64,000 nt of DNA from Pseudoalteromonas luteoviolacea S2607 (GCF_001625575.1 NZ_AUXV01000026.1:62001-126000); one strand, 5' to 3'; numbered from the stretch's first letter, positions 9,498-18,867 are shown. Numbers and translations: made by a program. Notes: generated by a model from the letters alone, not told the origin.

Positions 9498-10318
9498 AAT
9501 GTTTAGGCTCCTTTTCTGATCCCAGAGCGGTTCAAGGAGCTGCTGACTACCTTCGCACACAGGGGATCCATTGCCAACTACATAGTGAAGACGGCACTGT
9601 GGTCACTGTGTGGATAAAGGAACAGGACTATGCTGTGGCCGAACAGTATTGGCGTGAGTTTCTTTCAGACCCTTATAGCGATAAGTATAGCCAAGCGTCA
9701 TGGCAGGTCGGGTCGACGCAAAACCCATTAAAGTACGAAGGCACGCAATTAAACCTCTTCTCACGCTTTATGGGCCTCAACTGGCTACTTCAGTCAGTCG
9801 CTATCATCAGCGTTTTACTTTTTGCAAGCTTCTTTGTGTATGATGCCAATAGCATTTTTAATGCACTGAAATTCAATATAGACAAGCCAATTACTTGGTT
9901 AACTCCAGCGGTTGTGCACTTTGGTATTATCCATCTGTTATTTAACCTGAGTTGGTGGCTTTATCTGGGTGATCAAATAGTCACGAGGACGAATTTCTAT
10001 ACGCTAGCCGTATTATTCATTGCCAGTGCAGTTATTAGTAACTGGGCGCAATTCCTTTTCGTAGATGCAGAATTCGGTGGACTCAGTGGCGTGGTGTATG
10101 CGCAGCTAGGGTTTTGCTGGGTTTACTCTTCGCTAAATAGCAGCGAGACCCCAATATTGTCCAAGCCAATCGTTGGTTTCATGTTAATTTGGATGGTTCT
10201 TGGGTTTGCTGACGTGCTGTTTATCAGTATGGCGAATTGGGCTCACTTGTTTGGGTTATTGTCAGGTATTGTAGTGGCCTTTTTACATGCCAAAATTAGT
10301 GGTAAAGGTATTTTGTAA
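9494..10318 (+). CDS. glpG: rhomboid intramembrane serine protease
   Basis: GlpG cleaves transmembrane substrates within the inner membrane. The 274 aa protein has an N-terminal cytoplasmic domain (about 1-85) and six membrane segments. The nucleophile motif is GGLSGVVYAQLGF with Ser198, and the catalytic His is His251 in ANWAHLFGLLSG. VHFGIIHLLFNLSWWLYLG near 136 contains the conserved HxxxN region of helix 2. The start overlaps glpE by ATGA. The last 23 bp overlap the end of the convergent FliL-like gene. Confidence 0.93.
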   Translation: MKCLGSFSDPRAVQGAADYLRTQGIHCQLHSEDGTVVTVWIKEQDYAVAEQYWREFLSDPYSDKYSQASWQVGSTQNPLKYEGTQLNLFSRFMGLNWLLQSVAIISVLLFASFFVYDANSIFNALKFNIDKPITWLTPAVVHFGIIHLLFNLSWWLYLGDQIVTRTNFYTLAVLFIASAVISNWAQFLFVDAEFGGLSGVVYAQLGFCWVYSSLNSSETPILSKPIVGFMLIWMVLGFADVLFISMANWAHLFGLLSGIVVAFLHAKISGKGIL

Positions 10319-10691
10319 ACAGGACTTCTCGGATTATCTCTTGTCCGGTCTCATCTTTTAGCAGAGACTTCAATTTTGCCGCACATCTTTGTCTTATCTC
10401 TTCTCGGCCAGTTAACGATTTGATTGACTCTTCAGGCTCTTTACTTAAGATTTGTACGATTGCATCTCTCAATAAGGGGGTATGATGCTCTACGACAGCG
10501 ATGTTGGAAATATCGTCTAGCATAAGGTCAATAGTGACCCTGACATAGCCCAATTTTTTGTTGGATTGGCCAATATAATTAGTGATGATATCTGGCTCAA
10601 AGCCATAATAGCCAACAGTAGACTCTGCTTTAAGCTTAAAACTTAATGTGCTGACCAATAGCGCTACTAACAATAAATGAACACGAACCAT
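10296..10691 (-). CDS. FliL-like protein, possibly exported
   Basis: This 131 aa protein has an N-terminal hydrophobic segment (residues 3-18) that reads as a signal peptide or anchor. A FliL-type domain follows, with YVRVTIDLMLD near residue 48, then EHHTPLLRDAIVQILS and a C-terminal KDETGQEIIREVLFTKYLYH. FliL family proteins bind the flagellar stator and have a stomatin-like fold. No flagellar gene is nearby, and the charged cytoplasmic N-terminus of true FliL is absent. It is therefore an orphan paralogue of unknown role. Its 3' end overlaps glpG by 23 bp. Confidence 0.72.
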   Translation of the reverse strand: MVRVHLLLVALLVSTLSFKLKAESTVGYYGFEPDIITNYIGQSNKKLGYVRVTIDLMLDDISNIAVVEHHTPLLRDAIVQILSKEPEESIKSLTGREEIRQRCAAKLKSLLKDETGQEIIREVLFTKYLYH

Positions 10692-10845
10692 AATTGCCTA
10701 AAAAAAGTAACCAAATATCAATAATAAGCTTAGTTTATACTTAAATCTAAAACATGAACAGCGGGCAATAAGATAATCACAAACTTTTTTGCATTGCTAA
10801 GCTTTGGTATCATGGCGGCGATTTGGTCCTTATTGAATAATTGAA

Positions 10846-11379
10846 TTGTTAAAAAATCCTATTTCCTTAGATTATCAGTGGTGTGGCATAAACCAACTGA
10901 ATGAAAAAGCCCCCTCTTGGTTGTATGATAGATTAGTAGAGCAGGGCTCCTTAACGGCGTTACTTAAGAGTCAGTGTGTCGATTTTAGTGTGCAAGTATT
11001 AAATGAGTCGTTGATGAAGCCACCAGCGAATATAGCCAAACTATTAGGTGACAGCGTTAATCAAAGCTTATGTAGAGAAGTACTATTGCTATGTGACGGT
11101 GCGCCACATGTTTATGCACAAAGTTGGATTACTATAGAAGCGAATGAGTTGGGGTTAAGCAACATGGGTAACAAACCACTGGGAGAAAGGTTGTTTCAGG
11201 AGTCCGACTGGCAACGTGGCGATCTAGAAGTGAGCCATATTCAATGTGCGCAAAGCTGTAAACAATTAGCTGAATTGTTTGCGGCCTCAGTTATGCCTTT
11301 CTTTGCTAGACGAAGTATATTTACAAATCAAAATGCGAAAGTTTTGGTATGCGAAATATTCAACAATGGAATTAAGTAA
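10846..11379 (+). CDS. ubiC: chorismate--pyruvate lyase
   Basis: UbiC removes pyruvate from chorismate to give 4-hydroxybenzoate, the first committed step of ubiquinone synthesis. The 177 aa protein shows the family pattern: REVLLLCDGAPHVYAQSWI near residue 82 with the substrate-binding Arg, NKPLGERLF near 106, and ARRSIF near 150 with the second Arg and later Glu region (VLVCEIF). E. coli UbiC is 165 aa. I use a TTG start at 10846, since an in-frame stop lies 12 bases upstream and no ATG fits; the ribosome-binding site is weak. The stop directly abuts the ubiA start. Confidence 0.85.
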   Translation: MLKNPISLDYQWCGINQLNEKAPSWLYDRLVEQGSLTALLKSQCVDFSVQVLNESLMKPPANIAKLLGDSVNQSLCREVLLLCDGAPHVYAQSWITIEANELGLSNMGNKPLGERLFQESDWQRGDLEVSHIQCAQSCKQLAELFAASVMPFFARRSIFTNQNAKVLVCEIFNNGIK

Positions 11380-12243
11380 ATGAAAAGTGCTGTTTTACAG
11401 TTATCACACTACCCAGAATACAAGCAACTTATGCGTTTGGATAAACCCATAGGCACGTTTTTACTATTGTGGCCGACCATGTGGAGTTTATGGCTAGCGT
11501 CAGATGGCTCGCCTAGTTTATTGCATATATTTGTATTTTCGCTGGGGACATTTTTAATGCGAAGTGCGGGTTGCGTGATTAACGACTTTGCAGATCGTAA
11601 GGTAGATGGCGCTGTAAAACGAACCGCGATGAGGCCATTGGCACGAGGGGCCGTCTCTTCAAAAGAAGCACTATACTTGTTTTTTGTCTTGGTGCTTGCA
11701 GCTTTTGCGCTAGTGTTATTACTAAATTGGCAAACAATTGCACTGTCCGTTGGGGGCGTCATTTTGGCTGCTATGTATCCGTTTATGAAAAGGTACACAC
11801 ATTTGCCACAAGTGGTACTTGGGGCTGCTTTTAGCTGGGGGATCCCAATGTCTTTCATGGCGGCTTCAGGTGAGGTGCCTATGGTGGCTTGGTACCTATT
11901 TGTGGCTAATCTGGTATGGACTGTCGCCTACGATACAATGTATGCCATGGTCGATAGGGATGATGACCTGAAAATTGGTATTAAGTCTACAGCAATTTTA
12001 TTTGGTAGGTGGGACAGGCACATTATTGCACTTTTGAACCTTGGGTTTATGTTAATAATGGCCTATGTTGCAATGAGTTATAACTTAGGAGTCGGTTTTT
12101 GGGCGGCCTTTGGCTTAGCATGTATTGCGTTAGGCTATTTACAAAAAGAAATCACAACACGTGACAGAGACGCCTGCTTCAGGGCATTTTTAAATAATAA
12201 TTATGTTGGATTGATATTGTTTGTGGGCGTGTTGTTAGGTTAA
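11380..12243 (+). CDS. ubiA: 4-hydroxybenzoate polyprenyltransferase
   Basis: UbiA attaches the polyprenyl tail to 4-hydroxybenzoate in the inner membrane. The protein has 287 aa and about eight or nine membrane segments. The first Asp-rich motif [10 protein letters not shown] is near residue 68 and the second, [16 protein letters not shown], near 180. [19 protein letters not shown] near 20 is the usual N-terminal signature. Translation follows directly on ubiC, whose product is its substrate. Confidence 0.96.
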   Translation: MKSAVLQLSHYPEYKQLMRLDKPIGTFLLLWPTMWSLWLASDGSPSLLHIFVFSLGTFLMRSAGCVINDFADRKVDGAVKRTAMRPLARGAVSSKEALYLFFVLVLAAFALVLLLNWQTIALSVGGVILAAMYPFMKRYTHLPQVVLGAAFSWGIPMSFMAASGEVPMVAWYLFVANLVWTVAYDTMYAMVDRDDDLKIGIKSTAILFGRWDRHIIALLNLGFMLIMAYVAMSYNLGVGFWAAFGLACIALGYLQKEITTRDRDACFRAFLNNNYVGLILFVGVLLG

Positions 12244-12249
12244 ACGCTT

Positions 12250-12275
12250 GCCCACATCAAAAAGAGGATGTGGGC
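12250..12275 (+). terminator. hairpin after ubiA
   Basis: GCCCACATC and GATGTGGGC form a perfect 9 bp stem with an 8 nt A-rich loop between the convergent ubiA and LysR genes. No T-tract follows on the plus strand, so the terminator role is tentative. Confidence 0.5.
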
Positions 12276-12299
12276 TACGTGCGTCAAGTAGAAGAGAAA

Positions 12300-13208
12300 T
12301 TAAGAATGCACTGGCGCACTATTCATTTGTAATTGACTTGCCGTCTTTTCAATCAGCTTGAGCAAGCTGCTGACATGGGTATTACCACTAATTTGATGGT
12401 TAGTATTAATAACTAACTGCTCGTGACTATCATCTTTATTAGTCTTTAACAGCGCTAATTCAGGATCTTGCGCAATCGTTTTTGAGTGCTCAATGCTTGC
12501 AATAGCAAAGCTTTGGCTACACTTCAAACCATCAATAACTTGCGTGATGTTGCCTATCTTAACACTGGTTGACTTGTTCAGACCTTCAACAGCTTCATTA
12601 AGCATGCTCTGCACCTGTTTAGATTGAGAGAAACAACCATACATAGGGTACTGAGAAAGCTCTGATCTGCGAATGCAATCCTGAGAAGCCAGCGGGTGCA
12701 TTTTAGAAACGAACAGAATAAGCTGATCTGGCAAATGAATATCACTTATTAAGCTTGTCGCAGAAGAAAGATATACACTAATGTCAACTTCACCGAGTTG
12801 TACTTTTCTCGTCAATTCATGTTCGTCTAGAAGCTGCATCTCAATTTTTACATTAGGATAATCAGCTAGGAACTTACCGCAAGACATTGGCACAATTTCA
12901 CTTGCTTTAGCCGTATAGCCTACGATTAGTTTTTGTTGATCTCTACCAAATAAGCTTTGCTTAATCGTATTCTTAGTCACGTCAAGTTCACTTAATGTGG
13001 TTTTGCAATAGTTTAAAAACAGCTCTCCTTGTTCAGTTAATTTCACTGATCGTGTAGAGCGTTTTACGAGCTCACACCCAATTTCATCTTCCAGAGTTTG
13101 TATGCTTCTGGTCAACGCAGAAGTACTGATCTGGGTTTGTTCGGCAGCTTGTCTGAAATGACGAAGGTTGCCAAGAGCAACAAATTGCTCAAGTTGTTCA
13201 AATCTCAT
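12300..13208 (-). CDS. LysR-family transcriptional regulator
   Basis: This 302 aa regulator has the usual LysR layout. An N-terminal winged helix-turn-helix covers residues 1-60 (FEQLEQFVALGNLRHFRQAA, then QTQISTSALTRSIQTLEDEIG), followed by a linker helix and a periplasmic-binding-like effector domain. AAGGAATTTCAA upstream provides the ribosome-binding site. The target and ligand are unknown. It lies between ubiA (convergent) and an HD-GYP response regulator on the same strand, with no divergent partner gene, which is the usual clue to a LysR target. Confidence 0.9.
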   Translation of the reverse strand: MRFEQLEQFVALGNLRHFRQAAEQTQISTSALTRSIQTLEDEIGCELVKRSTRSVKLTEQGELFLNYCKTTLSELDVTKNTIKQSLFGRDQQKLIVGYTAKASEIVPMSCGKFLADYPNVKIEMQLLDEHELTRKVQLGEVDISVYLSSATSLISDIHLPDQLILFVSKMHPLASQDCIRRSELSQYPMYGCFSQSKQVQSMLNEAVEGLNKSTSVKIGNITQVIDGLKCSQSFAIASIEHSKTIAQDPELALLKTNKDDSHEQLVINTNHQISGNTHVSSLLKLIEKTASQLQMNSAPVHS

Positions 13209-13318
13209 TTGAAATTCCTTTTATTTCAACAAAAATGCAATCATAACGTTGATTTCCTAATACTAATACAGATTAAGGAAACATCCAAGTGAATTTTTTA
13301 CATTTCGCTTACAAAATT

Positions 13319-14845
13319 TTAGTCGGGATGGTTATCCCTAATTAAAGTGAATTGTTCCAGATTATTTATAAACAAATCAACTAATTTGGGATCAAATTGC
13401 TTGGATTTTTGAGATTTAATCTCAGAAATCACTTTTTCAAGTGGCCAAGCCGTTTTGTAGCATCTTTTACTGCCGAGCGCGTCAAAAACATCGGCCAAGG
13501 CAGTTATTCTGCCTACTATGTCAATATTCTCGCCGCTTAAACCCTGTGGGTAGCCACTGCCATCCCACCTTTCATGATGTTGATGGGCAATTGTTGCGCC
13601 ACATTGCAAAATTTCATTCGTAGAATTTTTCAATATCTCATAGCCTAACTGGGCATGAGTTTGCATTATTTCCCACTCTTCACTGGTAAGCTTCCCCGGC
13701 TTGTTAAGAATGACATCTGGAATGCCAATTTTGCCAATATCATGAAGTGGTGACGCCATTTTAATAATTTCAGCTTGATAGCTATTAATACCCGAAAGTT
13801 CAGCAAGCAATTTGCTGTACATCGCGACGCGCTTAACATGAGAGCCTGTTTCTTTTGAACGTTTTTCTACGGCTTCGCCCAATATATAAGACAGTTCTCG
13901 TTGAGATTCTTTTACTGTTTCTCTGAGCTTTATATTATCGTGCGCAAGTGCAATATTGTTGGCAAAGAACTCTAGAAGCTGGCAGTCTGTACTCCGTAAA
14001 GAGCTTTTTTTACTGACATAAAGCATCGTTTCTAGGCCGCCTTTTGAGGTGAAATAGCCCACATATTCATTGCAAGACTTGCAAGAAGTTTTTCTGTTAT
14101 GTGTTTCAATAAAAAGGTTTTTGACGTTTGTGGGTATTTTTTCTGAGCTTGGCTCAACGCCTTCGCCCGATGCGGCCAACAGCTTAAATTGTGAACCTGA
14201 GTCGGTTTGTCGGTTTGTCGCCGCTGCACAATAAATTTCAGAGTCTGATAAGCCTAAAACCTGAGAAACATGGTCAAGTATAGTAGAGGCGAAGTCTTGT
14301 ACATTATCACACTCTAAAAAGCTTGAAGAGGCAGCGATAATACGCTCTAGTCCTTTTTTATGCAGTTCGATGGTTTGTAAATCTCGATGAGAGCGCAGGG
14401 CAGAGTAAAGCAGTGTTTTTAGCTTCACGGCGGTTAGCTCTGTCTTGTTTTTGTAATCATTGATGTCATAGTCCCGTATGACAGATTCTTCAGGGGCTTC
14501 TCCTGGCTGCCCCGTTCTCAAAATTAATCGAATATCATGATTGGCGATATCGTTACGAATAAATTTGATTAAGTCTAATCCGGCATGGTTATTTTCCATA
14601 ACAACATCAATCAAGCCAACTGAAATTGAGTTTTCGCCCTCTAAAATTTCCATGGCTTGCTGTGCCGAATAAGCATGATGAAATCGCAACGACTTTTCTT
14701 CAAACCTGAAGTCAGAAAGAACGAGTTTGGTTACCTGATGGATGTCTTCCTCATCGTCTACGACTAGCACTTCCCAGAAGGCATCCTCTTTTGGGGCACT
14801 CGCTTCTTCTCTTAGTTGTTCATTTGAAAAAAGAAAACCACTCAC
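13319..14845 (-). CDS. response regulator with DUF3369 and HD-GYP c-di-GMP phosphodiesterase domains
   Basis: This 508 aa protein combines a receiver domain (about 24-145, with DDEEDIHQV and the acceptor region VGLIDVVMENNHAG), a middle DUF3369/GAF-like domain (about 170-315) and an HD-GYP output domain. The last shows SPLHDIGKIGIPD near residue 365 and HHERWDGSGYPQGL near 423, so the metal ligands and the GYP triad are present. It probably hydrolyses c-di-GMP in response to phosphorylation (family knowledge). A central CKSCNEYVGYF stretch has two nearby Cys. The start is GTG. No histidine kinase is in view. Confidence 0.88.
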   Translation of the reverse strand: MSGFLFSNEQLREEASAPKEDAFWEVLVVDDEEDIHQVTKLVLSDFRFEEKSLRFHHAYSAQQAMEILEGENSISVGLIDVVMENNHAGLDLIKFIRNDIANHDIRLILRTGQPGEAPEESVIRDYDINDYKNKTELTAVKLKTLLYSALRSHRDLQTIELHKKGLERIIAASSSFLECDNVQDFASTILDHVSQVLGLSDSEIYCAAATNRQTDSGSQFKLLAASGEGVEPSSEKIPTNVKNLFIETHNRKTSCKSCNEYVGYFTSKGGLETMLYVSKKSSLRSTDCQLLEFFANNIALAHDNIKLRETVKESQRELSYILGEAVEKRSKETGSHVKRVAMYSKLLAELSGINSYQAEIIKMASPLHDIGKIGIPDVILNKPGKLTSEEWEIMQTHAQLGYEILKNSTNEILQCGATIAHQHHERWDGSGYPQGLSGENIDIVGRITALADVFDALGSKRCYKTAWPLEKVISEIKSQKSKQFDPKLVDLFINNLEQFTLIRDNHPD

Positions 14846-14902
14846 ACACGGCCCGCCTTTTACTGTTGTTAATGTCAGTATAGTCAGGCCAAGGCGAGAT
14901 GC

Positions 14903-15301
14903 TTACTCTTGCATTGGCTTTTTTTCAATATTATTGAGTTCAATTTCGATTGCGTCGCACGAAATATGGATTTCGTACAGCGAAAGCATCAGCGATGCGA
15001 TTAGGCAGCATAAACTGGCCCCAAACAAAACAATACCAAGCAAATTTACCTCAATGAACAAGGCAAACATGGATAGGGTACAAAGTAAAAATGAAAATAC
15101 GCCCCAGACTTGCATCAGTCTGATTAACTTGATGCGCTTTTTTAAATTATTGATTTGCTGCACAACAAGGGAGCGCAAGGTGTCTCCCTCTCGTGCGTTT
15201 AACTCCCTAATTAGTTGGGCTAATACTAAAAACCGATTGGTATACGCAAGTAATAATAAAGAAATGGCAGGAAAAAGTAATCCCGGTGTTGTGAGAGTCA
15301 T
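14903..15301 (-). CDS. DUF2721 family membrane protein
   Basis: This 132 aa inner-membrane protein has three predicted membrane segments, at about residues 2-20, 70-88 and 90-110. A charged middle part contains LAQLIRELNAREGDTLRSLV and INNLKKRIKLIRLMQ, which fit the DUF2721 pattern. The function is unknown. It follows the HD-GYP gene region on the same strand and is divergent from the DUF2007-like gene. Confidence 0.72.
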   Translation of the reverse strand: MTLTTPGLLFPAISLLLLAYTNRFLVLAQLIRELNAREGDTLRSLVVQQINNLKKRIKLIRLMQVWGVFSFLLCTLSMFALFIEVNLLGIVLFGASLCCLIASLMLSLYEIHISCDAIEIELNNIEKKPMQE

Positions 15302-15363
15302 AGAGCTCTTCCAATTTACACACTACAATATTGTTTATGATAGCAAAATTAGATTTGGACGCT

Positions 15364-15696
15364 ATGGTAAACGAATTAGATACTTGGTGTTGTTTGTTCA
15401 GTACTGATAATGTAATTGAAGCACATCTGGTCAATGGCTTGCTTAACCAAGCAAGAATAACGACTAAAATTCAAGGGGAGGCGCTGAGCTCTTCCTTGGG
15501 GGAGTTGCCCTTTGCGAATAATGCAATAAAGATCCTTGTGCCTGCGATAAAATTGCCCCTTGGCGAAGAAATATTGGTAAACTACCGCCAGTCAAAATCA
15601 AATGAAGATTGGCAGTGTCCAAATTGTAATGAGCAAAATGGTGCGGCATTTCAATGTTGTTGGCATTGCGGAAGTGAATATGAACAAAGCAAATAA
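15364..15696 (+). CDS. DUF2007-like signal-transducing protein with zinc ribbon
   Basis: The protein has about 110 aa. Its N-terminal half (CCLFSTDNVIEAHLVNGLLNQARITTKI...LPFANNAIKILVPA) fits the small ferredoxin-like DUF2007 domain, in which AHLVNGLL and the later valine-rich strand recur. The C-terminus has a four-Cys zinc ribbon, CPNCNEQ...CWHCGSE. I favour the ATG at 15364, which has GGA five bases upstream; the frame could begin earlier, at the ATG at 15337 or TTG at 15331. It overlaps the next gene by 17 bp. The role is unknown. Confidence 0.68.
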   Translation: MVNELDTWCCLFSTDNVIEAHLVNGLLNQARITTKIQGEALSSSLGELPFANNAIKILVPAIKLPLGEEILVNYRQSKSNEDWQCPNCNEQNGAAFQCCWHCGSEYEQSK

Positions 15697-16279
15697 CTTT
15701 CAGCGGATCAGAGAACTTAATTATCTACAAAAAGCCGTTCTTGCGGCTGCTATTTTGGAACGTATGACACCAAACTACGGGCTTTTTAGTGAAGCGACAG
15801 GGTTTGGTGATGAGCAAGTGTTCAAAAACGCATTAAATTTATGCTGGGAAAAGCTTCTTCTGCCAAAAAGTAAAATTAGCCTTGAAAAGCAAATAGAGAA
15901 AATTGAGCCAAACGTACCTGAACTATCAGACTTTGATATGTTTGGAACTTACCCTGCAATTGACGTATCAACAGCATTACTTGGGTTTATCCAAGGGTTA
16001 ATGACGAAAGATGACTCAGAGTTTGTCAACGTGGCAAAAATTTCGCAAGCGACTGTTGCTAGGTACATAGAGTTTTTATTGATGTCGGAAGACATTACAC
16101 CGGATAATAAGTTAGTGCGAGAGCACCCCTTAATGCAGTACGAGATTGACGTGCTTTCAGAATTAATTGACTTTGTAGAAGGGATGGGGAGAATCACTTC
16201 GGAATCAATTAAGCAGCTGAAAGCGCAGGCGGTTAGTGATGGGCAGACCAATATTGGCTTGGCTATTGAGTCAGCGTAA
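15680..16279 (+). CDS. DUF416 family protein (YjaG-like)
   Basis: This 199 aa cytoplasmic protein is all-helical. NNFQRIRELNYLQKAVLAAAILERMTPNY at the N-terminus and ALNLCWEKL are typical of DUF416/YjaG. Its function is not established. I place the start at the ATG at 15680, preceded by GGAAGTG, so it begins inside the zinc-ribbon codons of the upstream gene. It ends 33 bp before tsaD. Confidence 0.8.
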   Translation: MNKANNFQRIRELNYLQKAVLAAAILERMTPNYGLFSEATGFGDEQVFKNALNLCWEKLLLPKSKISLEKQIEKIEPNVPELSDFDMFGTYPAIDVSTALLGFIQGLMTKDDSEFVNVAKISQATVARYIEFLLMSEDITPDNKLVREHPLMQYEIDVLSELIDFVEGMGRITSESIKQLKAQAVSDGQTNIGLAIESA

Positions 16280-16312
16280 GTAGAAGATAAAGTAAAGTAG
16301 TGGAGAACAAGG

Positions 16313-17329
16313 TTGCGTATTTTAGGTATTGAATCTTCCTGTGATGAAACCGGCATAGCCATTTATGACGATGAACAAGGTTTATTGGCCCATCAACTGT
16401 ATAGTCAGGTAAAAGTGCATGCTGACTATGGTGGTGTAGTACCTGAACTTGCGTCTCGAGATCATGTAAGAAAAACAATTCCATTAATTGAAGCGGCATT
16501 TGAACAAGCTAATTGTGGCCCTGAGTCATTAGATGGTATTGCTTATACAGCGGGCCCTGGGTTGGTAGGGGCGTTGCTTGTAGGGACCTCAATTGGCCGC
16601 TCACTGGCGTTTGGTTGGAATATTCCTGCTGTAGCAGTTCATCATATGGAAGGTCATTTACTGGCTCCTATGCTTGAAGAGGATAAACCAGAGTTTCCGT
16701 TTGTTGCTTTGCTTGTATCTGGTGGGCATACCATGATGGTAAAAGTTGCCGGTATTGGCGAATATGAAATTTTGGGCGAATCTGTGGATGATGCAGCAGG
16801 TGAAGCATTTGATAAGACAGCTAAATTATTGGGGTTAGACTATCCAGGCGGTCCTTTACTTGCAAAGCTAGCAACACAAGGTGTACCTGATAGGTTTGTT
16901 TTCCCGAGACCGATGACAGACCGTCCAGGACTTGATTTTAGCTTCAGTGGCCTAAAAACAGCCGCCGCAAATACGATAAAAAATGAAGGTAGCGACGAGC
17001 AAACTAAAGCAGATATCGCGCATGCTTTTCAAACGGCCGTCATTGATACATTGGCCATTAAGTGTAAGCGCGCCTTAAAACAAACGGGTATTAAGCGTTT
17101 GGTAATTGCAGGTGGTGTGAGTGCAAATATTGAATTAAGAGGAAAACTAGAGCGCATGATGCAGGGGATGCAAGGTCGCGTTTATTATCCTCGGACTGAG
17201 TTTTGTACAGACAATGGCGCGATGATCGCGTTTGCTGGGATGCAGCGTCTTAAAGCTGGACAGGTTGCTCCACTTGACATGAAAACGCAACCGCGTTGGC
17301 CATTAGACAACTTACCACCTGTGTCTTAA
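16313..17329 (+). CDS. tsaD: tRNA threonylcarbamoyladenosine synthase subunit TsaD
   Basis: TsaD transfers threonylcarbamoyl to A37 of ANN-decoding tRNAs, working with TsaB, TsaC and TsaE. The 338 aa protein has the ASKHA fold. [14 protein letters not shown] opens the chain, the metal-binding HHMEGHL lies at about 110-116 (His111, His115), and VSGGHTMMV follows. [13 protein letters not shown] and CTDNGAMIA near the end complete the signature. The start codon is TTG with GGAGAACAAGG upstream. Length matches E. coli TsaD (337). It converges with plsY and overlaps it by 4 bp. Confidence 0.97.
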   Translation: MRILGIESSCDETGIAIYDDEQGLLAHQLYSQVKVHADYGGVVPELASRDHVRKTIPLIEAAFEQANCGPESLDGIAYTAGPGLVGALLVGTSIGRSLAFGWNIPAVAVHHMEGHLLAPMLEEDKPEFPFVALLVSGGHTMMVKVAGIGEYEILGESVDDAAGEAFDKTAKLLGLDYPGGPLLAKLATQGVPDRFVFPRPMTDRPGLDFSFSGLKTAAANTIKNEGSDEQTKADIAHAFQTAVIDTLAIKCKRALKQTGIKRLVIAGGVSANIELRGKLERMMQGMQGRVYYPRTEFCTDNGAMIAFAGMQRLKAGQVAPLDMKTQPRWPLDNLPPVS

Positions 17330-17925
17330 TCGGGTTTATCTGCGCTTTTCTTACCGACTCTAGGTTCTTTGCCCTGCAAGAGCCTAGAGATATTCGCTCT
17401 GTGTCGAAATATTATCAAGATAGTTAAAAAGCCTACGGGCAATGTATATTGAGGCTTGATAAGCCAAGTATATAAAGGTGCTGCTGCAACCGTGACTATT
17501 GCTGCAAGAGATGAGAAGCGAAAGGCCCACAAAATCACCAGCCAGGTCAAAATTAATAACCCAGCCAAAGGTAGCCCAATTGGTAGTAGTGCACCAAATG
17601 CGGTGGCCACAGCCTTTCCACCATTAAAGTGAAAAAATATTGGATAAATATGTCCAAGGCAAGCACTCACCGCGACGGCACCCAGCCATATTGGCTCAAT
17701 ATTTAGAAAGTAAGCTCCCCAAACGGGGATCGTGCCCTTTAGCACATCGAATACGAGTACGAGCGCTGCTGGAAGCTTACCGCCAAGCCTCAAAACATTA
17801 GTTGCACCTGGATTGTTTGAGCCTGAAAATCGCGGATCTGGCAAAGAAAACAGCCGAGAGATTAAAATCGCGGACGAAATTGAACCAAATAAATAAGCAC
17901 AAACACACATTAAAATGACTAACAC
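17326..17925 (-). CDS. plsY: glycerol-3-phosphate acyltransferase PlsY
   Basis: PlsY acylates glycerol 3-phosphate from acyl-phosphate in the inner membrane, the first step of phospholipid synthesis. The 199 aa protein has about five membrane segments. The three family motifs are visible: [13 protein letters not shown] near residue 13, [13 protein letters not shown] near 34, and the [18 protein letters not shown] stretch near 91. The C-terminal cytosolic tail is Lys-rich. It is convergent with tsaD and divergent from folB. Confidence 0.95.
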   Translation of the reverse strand: MLVILMCVCAYLFGSISSAILISRLFSLPDPRFSGSNNPGATNVLRLGGKLPAALVLVFDVLKGTIPVWGAYFLNIEPIWLGAVAVSACLGHIYPIFFHFNGGKAVATAFGALLPIGLPLAGLLILTWLVILWAFRFSSLAAIVTVAAAPLYTWLIKPQYTLPVGFLTILIIFRHRANISRLLQGKEPRVGKKSADKPD

Positions 17926-18028
17926 AAGCTTCCTTATTTTTTCTTGCTTTAATTTGGGCTATGATCGCGATTCTTTTATACGGCTATAAGTATTGAGCCG
18001 ACCTGTTTTAGTCATGCTAGGAGTATAC

Positions 18029-18382
18029 ATGGACAAGGTCTATATCTCGCAATTGCACGTCGAGACCATAATAGGAGTTTACGACTTTGAGAAAGAAAGT
18101 AAACAAAGCCTTTATTTTGATATTGAAATGTCTACAGATATTACTCAAGCGGCCAAGACGGATGACATTAATCTCGCTGTAGATTATGCCAAAGTGAGCG
18201 AGCGAGTAATCGAGCTATCAACTTCTTGCCAAGTAGAATTGTTAGAAACTTTACTAGAACGTTTGGCCGATGCAATTCTAGCCGAGTTTTCTGTCAGTGA
18301 TGTTAAAATAAGAGTGAGCAAACCCGCAGCGGTTGCACAAGCCCAAACAGTGGGGATTGAGATCTTACGGACAAAAAACTAA
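18029..18382 (+). CDS. folB: dihydroneopterin aldolase
   Basis: FolB cleaves 7,8-dihydroneopterin to 6-hydroxymethyl-dihydropterin and glycolaldehyde in folate synthesis. The 117 aa length is typical. MDKVYISQLHVETIIGVYDFE opens the chain, with the conserved E near 21; DYAKVSERV and LLETLLERLADAIL follow, and VRVSKPAAV-like KIRVSKPAAVAQA carries the catalytic Lys. I choose the ATG at 18029, which has AGGAG upstream; the frame is open 36 bases further back from a TTG. Its stop overlaps the folK start by one base (TAATG). Confidence 0.95.
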   Translation: MDKVYISQLHVETIIGVYDFEKESKQSLYFDIEMSTDITQAAKTDDINLAVDYAKVSERVIELSTSCQVELLETLLERLADAILAEFSVSDVKIRVSKPAAVAQAQTVGIEILRTKN

Positions 18383-18861
18383 TGGCAGAAATTTACATCA
18401 GTATTGGTTCTAATGTGGACCGAGAGCGACATTTTAAAAATGGATTGGCCGCTTTAATTGAGCACTTTCCAGACTATTCACATTCCAATGTATATGAGAG
18501 CGAGCCAGTTGGGTTTAGCGGAAGAAATTTCTTCAACTCCGTATTTGCTGCAAAAACAACAATTAGCGTTGAACAAGTTTGTCTCATATTAAAACAAATC
18601 GAACAAGATAATGGTCGTACGAGAGGTGATAAAAAGTTTAGCCCTCGAACTCTAGACCTCGATCTATTGATGTACGACGACATGATTTGTGAAGAACCTG
18701 CACAATTACCAAGAGATGAAATTACCAAAAATGCGTTTGTACTCTTGCCATTGTCTGAAGTGGCTGCTGAGGTTACACACCCGGTTGCAGGTCAAAAAAT
18801 AAAAACGATTTGGCAAAACTATCACAACCCTTCTCAAAAGCTATGGAAAGTGGAGCTGTAA
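18382..18861 (+). CDS. folK: 2-amino-4-hydroxy-6-hydroxymethyldihydropteridine pyrophosphokinase
   Basis: FolK transfers pyrophosphate from ATP to 6-hydroxymethyl-dihydropterin, the FolB product. The 159 aa protein shows SIGSNVDRERHF near residue 6, YESEPVGFSGRNFFNSV near 37, and RTRGDKKFSPRTLDLDLLMYDD near 80, which contains the conserved Arg and the Mg-binding DLDLL Asp pair. It is translationally coupled to folB. The upstream half of folate synthesis is outside the window. Confidence 0.95.
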   Translation: MAEIYISIGSNVDRERHFKNGLAALIEHFPDYSHSNVYESEPVGFSGRNFFNSVFAAKTTISVEQVCLILKQIEQDNGRTRGDKKFSPRTLDLDLLMYDDMICEEPAQLPRDEITKNAFVLLPLSEVAAEVTHPVAGQKIKTIWQNYHNPSQKLWKVEL

Positions 18862-18867
18862 AATAAA

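Noticed and set aside
9090-9560. 156-codon minus-strand ORF opposite glpE
   Set aside because: It is antisense to a clear rhodanese gene, its translation has no recognisable pattern, and it would span the tdh-glpE spacer.
14742-15407. 221-codon plus-strand ORF over the HD-GYP start and the DUF2721 gene
   Set aside because: It is Ser/Thr-rich shadow translation of two supported minus-strand genes.
15602-15679. Longer start for the DUF416 protein
   Set aside because: The 26 extra codons are the out-of-frame translation of the upstream zinc ribbon; the ATG at 15680 has GGAAGTG in front.
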